Part shown: piece after piece, positions 44,417 to 54,100 of the stretch
Layout of the letters: every line of letters starts with the position of its first letter
How positions within the stretch are numbered: the stretch's first letter is position 1
NCBI GenBank assembly: GCA_946965045.2
Contig: OX337235.1
Location: 1,875,508 to 1,939,507, forward strand
Origin: Epithemia pelagica
Lineage: Eukaryota; Bacillariophyta; Bacillariophyceae; Surirellales; Surirellaceae
Reading direction: 5' to 3'
Length of the DNA: 64,000 nucleotides
Program-made: the position numbers and the translations under genes
The notes under the pieces: generated by a model
What the model was told of the DNA's origin: nothing
The model's database searches: none
Seen by the model: only the letters and a program-made list of their open reading frames with translations

Positions 44417-47131
44417 ATGGGGAGACGAGAGAAAAAGCCCCGAGACGGCAAAAAGAGCAACCTCAGTTTCAATGCACCCACAAAACGAGGCAAAAGCAAT
44501 GGGATATTGGCATTGTGCACCTGGGATGGCGTCTATGACCTCGCACAAAACCACCATCGAACATCTTTCCTGTCCCATTCGAACGATGGAGTCCATGACG
44601 ATGTAGACACCGCGAGGGACAATGTCACTCCTATTTCATCATCATTTTCCATGCCAGAGGCTCCAGCAGGCTCTTGTATGACACGAAGAATCGACAGGGA
44701 TGAACCACTCATGACCAACCCCATTCCACCCATTCCGCAACCACTCCTCATGCTCGGTCCAAACTTGAATCAGTGCCATTATGGCTCGTTCCTTTCCAAT
44801 CGTACCTTTGTCATGCCAAAGTTAGAGGGTGTGCTCTCATACCGCCTTGTTCTAGACTACGAAAACCTGTCGGCCCCGTCTTCGTATTACTCCTCCCTTC
44901 CATTTTTCTTTTCGCTCCTCCTTGGTTTCTTGATCATTTGGGGAGTCCAATACCTTTATGAGCGAATTTCCTGTCACTGTTGGGTCTTTGAACCAACTCG
45001 TCACTACTGCATCAACAGAAAACGCTCCTCACTGGTGAAGCCGCTTCACCAAGACGTTTCCCAAACAGCCAAGAATCCAGAACACAACACAAGGTTTGTT
45101 TCTGTGGCCCCACCGACTGCTCTAGTCTTCATGGATCCGACAGGGGAGGAACGAAAGAAGGAACAGTTACGACATGTGTCGGAAAGGGGATTTGATCTTG
45201 CGAATTGGTGGCTTGCTTGCTTTCGGAGGCACCAACAGTCTCCTCAACGTTCACTGCAAGAGCACAAACAGGATTGGAATGTCACTCCAGTGAAAGCCAA
45301 CAAACAAGCTCAGCAAAAGTCAAGTTACAGTGTCGCTCCTTTTATGAATGTTTTGGAGCTTGTTTCTTCCTCACGGTCATCTCACAAGTTGGGCGCCATT
45401 GTGGAATCATGGTATGATGGTTTTGTTTCCAAAGTATCGCATTCGTACCGACGACGATTGTTTCTCGTTGGTGATGAAATCACAGCACGGGCCATTTTGG
45501 AGGATAGTTCGGGCACGGCCGTGGCTCCTTGGCATCCAGTCACGTGGTCCAACGCTACGTATCGGGGTGGCGCGACGATCTCTCCGTATCTCGCCCCTGA
45601 AGTGGGTCCGAGACCGTCGGGACAAGCATCACCATTGACCTGCGACCGACAGCGGCGATCGAAGGACTTTTGCAAAGCACAATTTCCTTTCAACCGTGGA
45701 CAGAAGAATCGTCATTCAGATGCAAGTGTCCTCGATGCACATCTTGACAAGTTCCTAACGACGAAGATTGAGCCCTGTATACATCCCACCGTTGCGAGTG
45801 ACAGGACAGCCTCTTTGGTGGATTCGTTGCAAGTCCTCTCAGCTCAAGTATTTCTACTTGTTGCGTTTGAGAGCAGTTCTTACTGCAACTCTCCCTCTTT
45901 TATAAAGTTGTTTTCCTACGAAAGCTGCAAACAATTGGTTGCTAGTTTGGATGCTTGTTACAATGAATTTCAATTGGAAGCATTCCTATCAGCCGATGAG
46001 GCAATTCCGCTTCTGCAACCGAGAGATTACACCAATTGGATTATGCGATCAATGCATGACAATGAGGACGGCACCTCTCATAAACCGTCCATCAAAGGAA
46101 AGAAAGGGACTTCCTACATCCTTTCTTTCTGTGGGAAGTTACTAACGAATCATCGTGGGACCCATCCACTCGCCGACGCCAAGGGCACAAAGACAAGTTC
46201 TTCTGAAGCACACGACAGCACTACAGGCCTCGTCGACTGTATGGAAGATTGTGTGTACAATGATAGTGATGCTCAGGAATTGGAAGATCTGATTGCCTTT
46301 ATGATTCACGGAATTCTTTGCACGATCCATACCATGACTTGGTGTTTGATCGAACTGGCAAAGCATCCAGATAGCCATCAAACAGCTCTTCGAAATGCTT
46401 TCCGTCAGCAGAACGGAGACAACCAAAGCAACTCCAAACCCGACCAGGAGCCACATGGACCATGGAGGAGTGGGGCACCTTCGTTGCTCAAAAACGTACT
46501 GAGAGAAGTTTTGCGCTTGCATCCACCGAATACCCTGGGCCCAATGCGAGTTCTTACGAAAGATGTTGCGGTGTCGTGCGCTGTTACGGAACCGTCACCA
46601 CGCTCCGTAAACGTAGGAGATACAACCGTTGACATGGGGAAACAAAAGGTGATTCAAAATGACGATACAACTGCTACAACTTCACAATACTACAGTGTCC
46701 TTCCTGCGGGTTCTGTGGTCTTGATGCCACTCTCTGTACTTCATCAAAATAAACAAATCTTCGACCTTCCAGATACCTTTCAGCCTCAGCGATGGGAACA
46801 CGCGACAGACGACATGTTCTGGTCGTACATGCCGTTTTCGGCAGGCTCCGTAGGATGTTGTCCGAATGCTGGTGGGGGTGCACGACAGCAACTCCAACCG
46901 TACCTTGTTCATACTGCAGTCGATATCATCCTGCAAAGGCTTTTGAAGCGCCATGAGTTTTGGGTAGTTGAGAACAAGAGGTCAACGATGGCATCAATGT
47001 CCACAACGGAACGAAGAAATGCCCCTTTTAGTTTTTCTCTACCGTTTGGACAACCAACACTCACGAGTTTTAAACTCTCGGTTCATTTGGGGGATACGGA
47101 GACTGAAAAAATCATCCACAGGGAAGATTAA
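44417..47131 (+). CDS. Divergent cytochrome P450-like protein
   Basis: 904 residues from ATG 44417. One membrane helix lies near 161-185 (FFFSLLLGFLIIWGVQYLY). The second half carries P450 landmarks in order: an I-helix-like segment (FMIHGILCTIHTMTWCLIELAKHP), the K-helix ExxR as REVLRLHPP (E697, R700), a PERF-like FQPQRW, and a Cys-ligand loop FSAGSVGCCPNAGG with C814 as likely haem ligand. The usual Arg in FxxGxRxC is missing. P450s are normally about 500 residues; here the extra length is an N-terminal extension and low-similarity inserts. Monooxygenase activity is plausible but uncertain. No intron needed. Confidence 0.7.
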   Translation: MGRREKKPRDGKKSNLSFNAPTKRGKSNGILALCTWDGVYDLAQNHHRTSFLSHSNDGVHDDVDTARDNVTPISSSFSMPEAPAGSCMTRRIDRDEPLMTNPIPPIPQPLLMLGPNLNQCHYGSFLSNRTFVMPKLEGVLSYRLVLDYENLSAPSSYYSSLPFFFSLLLGFLIIWGVQYLYERISCHCWVFEPTRHYCINRKRSSLVKPLHQDVSQTAKNPEHNTRFVSVAPPTALVFMDPTGEERKKEQLRHVSERGFDLANWWLACFRRHQQSPQRSLQEHKQDWNVTPVKANKQAQQKSSYSVAPFMNVLELVSSSRSSHKLGAIVESWYDGFVSKVSHSYRRRLFLVGDEITARAILEDSSGTAVAPWHPVTWSNATYRGGATISPYLAPEVGPRPSGQASPLTCDRQRRSKDFCKAQFPFNRGQKNRHSDASVLDAHLDKFLTTKIEPCIHPTVASDRTASLVDSLQVLSAQVFLLVAFESSSYCNSPSFIKLFSYESCKQLVASLDACYNEFQLEAFLSADEAIPLLQPRDYTNWIMRSMHDNEDGTSHKPSIKGKKGTSYILSFCGKLLTNHRGTHPLADAKGTKTSSSEAHDSTTGLVDCMEDCVYNDSDAQELEDLIAFMIHGILCTIHTMTWCLIELAKHPDSHQTALRNAFRQQNGDNQSNSKPDQEPHGPWRSGAPSLLKNVLREVLRLHPPNTLGPMRVLTKDVAVSCAVTEPSPRSVNVGDTTVDMGKQKVIQNDDTTATTSQYYSVLPAGSVVLMPLSVLHQNKQIFDLPDTFQPQRWEHATDDMFWSYMPFSAGSVGCCPNAGGGARQQLQPYLVHTAVDIILQRLLKRHEFWVVENKRSTMASMSTTERRNAPFSFSLPFGQPTLTSFKLSVHLGDTETEKIIHRED

Positions 47132-47575
47132 TCACCAATCACTGAGCTACGACATCAATTAGAGAATTCTCGTGTGCGTGAAGCGTGAAGCTACGAACAT
47201 TCATCTGTCCACAATCTCGCATGGTAGGAGGTAGGAGTAAGAAATTTGAAATAATGGGAAATGGGATAACCTTATGGGATACTCGTACTCGTACTCGCTA
47301 CAGTTCGTCGGGTGAGTTGAAAGTTGTTGAAGACCACTTCCAAACAAAAGAACCTGTTCACAGCACAAGAGCAACGAGGTTCAAGAAGTCAAAGAATCGA
47401 AAACTCCAGAATAAGTCGATGTGAGCATCGCCATACCAAGGAGATGGGGTAATCCTGAGCAGGTCGCTACCTTACCAGTCAGATACTGACTGTGACCTAT
47501 AGGAGTTACCGAACGCTTTTTCTGCATAAAGAACACTCTAGCGACAAAAGATGATATACCGACTGCTAGTACTAT
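47132..47575. other. Intergenic
   Basis: No gene; a short ACTCGT microsatellite lies near 47280. Confidence 0.4.
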
Positions 47576-48556
47576 TAAAACCCACCACCACCCGGTTCAT
47601 AACCGCTACATATTTGTACTGCTTGTCATCTTCCACTTCGATCTGAAACACTTTCGCCTCACCATTTTCAATCTTCATCTGAACCAGATTCACCACTGCT
47701 CCAAACACCTTGTGATGCCCATCCAGATCTCCTCTGTATTTCTCCTTTAAGATATTGTAATGTTTCAGTAAAGTGTTGACAGTTTCATGTCTCGCCCTGG
47801 CATCAGCCATCATCTTGTCTTGATAGTCATTTCTTCCAGTAGGTGTGACAAAGTAGCATCCAGAATCGTTGTAACCACCATCAGCAATCACTTTCTCATT
47901 CGGTAGTAGCTCTTGAACAAGCCAGTCTCTGGCAATCCGTAGGTCTGGCCAAGCGCCACAAGGGAATGCACCATTCCACCACACTATCCAGCCAGTTTTC
48001 AGGCAGATTCCCACCTCATACCTCACACCTGCTCCCTTAAACTTGTGCGAGTACCATTTTGGATCAAAAGGTGACAGCTCCAAAATCCTGAAGTACCATC
48101 CAAACTAATGAAACAGACCTGTCCAGGTACACAACAATCAAACCTATTGTCCCATACAATCTGTTATAAGAACAACAGCAATGGTCAGATATGAGGAGGA
48201 CGACTTCATGGCAAATTCATGTAGGGCCATGTACTTACATAATTAAGACCACTATACAACAAATTTACAAACACTTTGACCCACTTCCTGTAGGTCTTCC
48301 TCGTTGTTTTGGCTATTGAGACCATAACATCCTCTGTAGCATAGACTTTCAGAAAAGCCAGTGTCCACAACAAATGACGAGGCGATGCACCTTTGGGCAA
48401 TGAACTGTCCAGTTCATCCCACACATGAACACAGAGCAAAGGAGACATTCCAAAGTAAGAACGAAAAGCACGTGAGAAATCAAGTGAGTGTGAGTGTCTT
48501 GCTCTACCAAGCATTGGCAGAGCCAAGTTGATGAATGTTCGTTGTGTCACCAACAT
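47538..48556 (-). pseudogene. Harbinger-type DDE transposase, frameshifted
   Basis: Exon 1 runs 48556-48239 and ends at a GTAAGT donor. A 78-bp intron (48238-48161) ends in TTATAACAG, and exon 2 starts IVWDNRFD. The first catalytic Asp is in ISLDGTSGF. A one-base frame change follows near 48090, after which the frame at 48083-47538 gives SPFDPKWYSHKF, the second Asp in VIADGGYND, and the probable Glu in ARHETVNTLL. Order and spacing fit a DDE_Tnp_4/Harbinger transposase. The frameshift should inactivate it unless it is an assembly error. The N-terminal part has a helix-turn-helix-like region. The stop lies about 40 bp outside the proposed transposon end. Confidence 0.7.
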
Positions 48557-49311
48557 GGTGGGAGAAAACCGCTGTGGAAAATTTATGTTTGCTCAGTGTG
48601 TGTCGCGATGCTGACCACACCTTTACTCTGATCTCGGTCTGTCTGTGTGTAGTACTGTCAGTTCATTGGAACAGGTTTTTTGGAATTTCATCACGTTCAT
48701 TTGATTGGCTGGTCAGTTGAGCAGTGACACTAAACTTTGTACTGTTCTACATATAGTGACCAATTCGAATTCGTGTCCGGTCATTGGAACCGGCCTGGAA
48801 CGGTGCAGAAATCGATTCAAAAATCGTTTTCATTCAAAAACTGGAATTTCTGAATGGCCCTACCTCGCCAACATCCTATTACTTTCTACATCTTAAGCGA
48901 CCCACATATTGCCCTTATCTTGGGTTAACTGTGGGTCGCTTGATTATATCATTTGAACCACTAGAAAGTGTCCTGGGTCGGTTTTGAAAAAACGACCTGG
49001 CTCGAAAAAATCGACCCAGCTCGTTTTTTAAAACCGACCCAGGACACCTTATAAGTGCCCAATTCACTTGGACGAACGACCCACGGTTGACCCAAGGCAA
49101 GGGCAATACGTGGGTCGCACTACTTTCAGAATTGGAGCCAAATTGGGCATGGCCTCCTCGATTGAAAAATGGAGTCCATGATGAAAACCGACCCAGTCCG
49201 GATTTTGGTGAACTGTTTTTAGGGTCATAATTAGTTTTCGTGCGAACAGACCAGTCTGGTTTTGCACTCCCTCGCGCTATTGTTTTACGTACTAATAGTA
49301 CCTATACTCCG
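48557..49311. promoter_or_regulatory. Divergent intergenic region of the Harbinger element
   Basis: About 750 bp between the transposase start and the accessory-gene start, presumably holding both promoters; it contains the 222-bp palindromic MITE. Confidence 0.45.
48897..49118. mobile_element. 222-bp palindromic MITE
   Basis: Outer arms begin GCGACCCAC and end GTGGGTCGC; the left GCGACCCACATATTGCCC is the near-complement of the right GGGCAATACGTGGGTCGC. Inner arms (TGTCCTGGGTCGGTTTT and AAAACCGACCCAGGACA) are perfect. CGACCCA recurs throughout. No coding sequence and no clear TSD. It sits between the two Harbinger genes. Confidence 0.75.
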
Positions 49312-50348
49312 ATGACCAGGTCTGGCCGCAACACTTTGGGCGAGGGTGCCCTACTTTCGTGGGATTCAAAGTCGAAAGATGCCGAATTCCTTGACAAAAT
49401 CGTGTCAGAAGGCTTGATTCTGGAGAGCGCCACACCCAAATCTGTGTGGTTGGAACACGCTGTTTTCCAAAAGTACAAATTGGAATCATTCAGGTCGGCA
49501 CTCAACAAAGCCAAAAACAAATACCAAGTCCACTTGAAGGATCAACATGAGAAAGAGACTGGTCATGAGTTGTTGGGTGGTGGTGAGACGGCCCCATCTA
49601 TGGATGGAAAGGTAAGGAACCCCAATGATGGAGATCTCAAACCAGCTCCTTCTTTGTTTGGGTCGTCCAAAGGACAAGGTAAGTGCCAGTGTACACTGTT
49701 TGTTTGATTGTTGAGTCACTGTCCTTACCTGTGGTGGTTTATTGTCTTTTATGACCAGGTGTTGCTGCCAAGGTCGCTCCTGAGTCTGTTGTCAGTGACG
49801 ATGCTATGGTGAAGAAAAGGGCGGCAGGATCCATGCCATTACAGGAGACACTACAGGTACAACTACAACAAAAGAGGAAAAAGACAAATGAAGAAGACAG
49901 TGGTAATGACATGATGAGGAATTGGGAGCCTCCTCATGTCTTGACACAGTGGGTCGACGACAAGAAACAGCGTCATTTGGTGATTTTGGTGGTGTTGCCT
50001 ACAGGTATTGCACATGAAGACACAACAAATTGCTTGATTGAAGTGGATCCAAGCCAGCTACAGGTACATGTGAAGGTAATTTGGCCTGACAACGCAACTC
50101 ATATCCATTATCTAACCCAAAACATGCACAGAGAGTGGCATGTCGAGGAGAAAAACCTACGAATGAAACTTGCTTTGGAAGACGCCATGAATCAGATGCG
50201 AAAAAGAGAAACAGACTTTGTCAGGCCAAAGTTTTCTCTTTCTCTTCCTTTCATGGTCCAAAGCAGGTTTGACTACGAATTTATGTACGACACAACAAAC
50301 GGATTCAGAGCGTTGTTGATTTCCCTACATGAGCCGGACGCCAAGTTT
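49312..50348 (+). pseudogene. Harbinger accessory protein gene, 3' end displaced by Copia-3
   Basis: Exon 1 is 49312-49678 and exon 2 begins at 49759; the 80-bp intron has a GTAAGT donor and TGACCAG acceptor and keeps the frame. The N-terminus has a compact helical region (FLDKIVSEGLI, FRSALNKAKNKY) that could bind DNA, like the Myb-like partner of Harbinger transposases. A Lys/Arg-rich linker and a second domain (HLVILVVLPTGIA) follow. Copia-3 is inserted after KF. The remaining 11 codons and stop are at 58738-58773, in frame once the element and one TSD are removed. With Copia-3 present the protein would end with five LTR-encoded residues, so it may still function. Confidence 0.65.
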
Positions 50349-51131
50349 TGTTACAATTCTTTCTGAATCGTAGGGACATTGATGCTCGGTAGAGCAGACA
50401 ATCAGGTAGGTCACCAACCGATACAAGCTTCTCAGGGTCAGAGAAGCAAGCAAGTCGAAGTCTATCAGAAGGATAGTCGGGACACAAAAGAGGATGTGAT
50501 AAATGGTGATATTATTAGATTGTGTGTTGATTACTACGATAGGTCTACGTGAAATGTTCGGTCCTGCCAAGGGTCATGTATCATAGGTTCTTGGCGGCAA
50601 CAGGTTTGGAATAGTTGGAGTTGATTCGTGTGATGTATATGACATGTATATGTGGGCGGATAACATATACAGGGTCAACAGCTCTTGCTTTGGGTTGGCA
50701 TAGTTGTTTTCATGGCGCGCAGCTTGTTGACAATTTGGAGATTGTGGGAATGGAAATATGGTCTCGCGTGATCGTGTGTCGTGCTTGGGATACTTAGATC
50801 GTTGGATCGGATAGATGCCGATAGCGCTCGGATGTCGCTTGGGCGCGCTCGATGATTTCGGGCGCGTACGCTTAGGGCGTTAGTACAGTGTCCGAGCAAC
50901 GGCCAAATTTACGTCCGTTGTAATACCGCACGACCCAATTTAGTCTTGAGAGTGAGTTCGTCAATCTATTCTCACTTTTCATGATTTGCGAAGAAATATA
51001 GGTCGATATAGCGCGAAGCTAGGAAACATAGCTCGAAGCTAGAGGGCATGATGCGATAGCACGAGGCTATGTGACATGGGGAATCGATGAGATGTAGAAT
51101 CTAACCACCATAGACGGTGAGAATTCTAACA
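50349..51131 (-). repeat. Copia-3 3' LTR
   Basis: 783 bp, TGTTAG...GTAACA in element orientation. It contains three copies of the small palindrome TAGC-N5-GCTA (51009, 51029 and 51057). Confidence 0.95.
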
Positions 51132-54100
51132 CTCCCCACAACTCGTCGTTTCAGCCTTGTCATCATTGGATTTGTTGAGATCTTGAACTTCTCCTTTCCA
51201 AAACAACAATGGCTTGAGCATGGGCCAAATAGATACGAAATCCCAATGTTTGCTAAGGATATCGGCAGGGTTGGTCTTTCCATCTTTCCAGTAGAATGCA
51301 ACATACTTTGCTGCGATGGCTTCACGAACTCGGTGGTATGACAGAAGATGGTGTCTCTTGGATAGTATGGAGTGAGGAACGGTTGCATTGAGCACAACAG
51401 ATCTGTTATCTCCGTACAAGTAACTTCGCTCTCGGATAGGTACTCCAAGGTAGCGGAGAGAATGTCGTAATTCTGTAATCTGATCTATTGCTGTCCTTGC
51501 AGCCACAAACTCGGATCCATAGGTAGCAGTTTCCACCGTGCTCTGTCTCTTGCTGTACCAGTCAATAGGTGTTCCGTTCAACAAATGTAGAACAGCAGTG
51601 ACGGATTTACCAGTGACTATGTCATGCATGAGATTGGCATCAACATAATGAGTTGTGGTAACATAGCGGCCAAGAGGTGTTGGGCAGTCTTCAGGAATAC
51701 GTTCACTTGCATTCGAATAGACAGTGCGAGTCCAATCAAATTCTTGGGTAGGAAGACTTGAATAATCAGGCTCTCCAATCCTAAATCTGATTGCGCCTTC
51801 TGGGAGATGTGCAAGGTATCCATAGATACGCTTGGCTCTATCAAGATGTCCTTTCCTCGGAGCAGCACGAAAGCGTGATAGCGTCATTGTAGCGGTGAAG
51901 ACGTCGAAACGACCAATAGTGATCACCCATTGGAGTTGTCCAATCAGAGTTTGGAAATGGCTAGTACCTTCTTCATCAAGGAGCTCAGAATCATCCAATT
52001 CAGGATGGTCTCCACCAATAAGAGGTGTTTTGGCTTTCTTGGGTTTCTCCTTGAAGATTCGTTCGAAAGTGTCCATCATCTTACCAATGTAGCGTCTTGG
52101 ATCTGCTACGAATGTTCCATCAGAATCCTTGGTGTAACAACATCCCAAATGGAAATCAATAGGTCCATCTCCTTTGAGTTTGAAGTTGTATTTCTCCTTC
52201 AGGATCTTGCAGATATTCCCAGGATCAGTAGAAATAATGGCTAAGTCATCAACGTATACGGCAATGTATTCGTAACAGTCTTCTCCAGGTGCTTTCCTCA
52301 TCCAGATATCCGGATCTGCTTTGCTTGGTGAAAATCCCATGTCTGTCAAAACATCGAATAAGACATCATGCCAGCGTGCGCCTGATGACTTCAATCCATA
52401 AAGTGCCTTGTATATAATCAGGATGTGACCTTCTAATTCCTTGAATTCAGGTCCTGCGACAATGAAAATTTTCTCCCCTGTCAAGGCTTCCAGATATGCA
52501 TTTCCAATATCTGCTCCCCATATTTCCAAGTCATTCAAAGTACCCAGGAATAAGGCAATGCGGAGGTTGCGAATGGAAACAACACCTGAATAGATTGTCT
52601 CAACAGGTTCTTTTGTGAGATGTCCATCTGCGACAAGTCTTGCTTTATGTCGTCCATCATGTTTTACGTCAAAGACAAGATGCACACGTATCTTATGATA
52701 TCCTTCAGGTGCATTGGATACTTTCCCTTTAATGAAGATGGCTTTCCCAAAATCCTTGAATGTCTTGTAGGATTGGATCTGTGACAATTCTAATTCTGTT
52801 GCATCCTGCCACTTTGTGTTGCCATGTTGTTTATCAAGAGCAACAGCTTCCTCATAATTGCGTGGTACTTGAAATCCAAACTTATACTTGACGGAATGGT
52901 GAACTTGTTTAATCCTTGACTGTTTGGCTGCTTGAATGAGACGTTTGCTTGTTTTGACATAACGTTTCAAATGCTTCCATCCAGGTTCGTTGAGTAAACC
53001 ATGTTTCTTTCCATAAATTGCTACAGTGATCGGATCATCATTGGCGATGAGTGATAAAGGTTCATAGGTAGTCTCCCCAGTTTCCCAATCAACAAGCAAA
53101 TTATATTTGCTCCCCTTGTAATCTGGATCAGTTGTGTTCAGTGGGCCTTGATGGGCAATGACATCCCTGAACCTGAAAAGATTATCTCCAGAGGTTTGAG
53201 CTTGGTTATCTCGTTCGATATACTCCATGAGTTGATTATAGGATATCATCTCATCAACATCAGAATTTGTCTTTCGGTAAATGTACTTGACACGTTCTTC
53301 CTGTTTCGTTGCTTCTTCATTAAGATCAATGACTCGTTTGATGACACGTGCACGGTGTCGCTCCCCATTTTCTTCTGTGTCGCATAGGAATGTGCGTCCT
53401 ATCATGTCGTCAAAATCGATCGTGGGCATTGGTTTGGATGGATCTTCACTATCACTGCGAATGAAGACAGTGTCAGCTTGCTTATCATTGTCATCCTTCT
53501 CAGACGAATCCTCCCCTGAAGGTCGATCCACACGTAGGTTAGGTGTAGTGGATTCAACACGGCGAACGGCAGAACGATAGATTAGCTGGTTATCCTGGGT
53601 GAGAATTTTCCAAGTAAAAGAATCACCAACGTTGTGAGCAAAACCAACCCAGTGGCCAAGTTTCTCATCAGAAGAAGATGGATATGAACCGGAATTGGGT
53701 TCAGCGGGGTCGACACGGTAGTAAACCTCATCCCAGAAAGGAAAGAACAAGAGATGAGTAATGTCGGGTGGGCGACCGGAGAGAGCCTCAAGAGGAGTGC
53801 GACCGGAGTGGGTGGGTGATGACGTATGGTTCAATAAGTCACAGACATACTCAAGGCAAAGGAGCCAGGTGTTGGCAGGGCAACCAGTGGCATTCATGAG
53901 AGCGTTGGTCATACGTTTAACGGTCTGATAACGGTTTTCAGCCTTATTCTGGTGTTGATGATAAGGTTCAGATCGATACTCCCCAATAAGCAAAGTGCGA
54001 AGAATGTCTTTGACCTTTTGAGAGATGAGAGATGAACCACCATCACTGATAAGGGTCTCCATGGCACCACGAAACCGGATGTTATCCTGGAGAGTATTGA

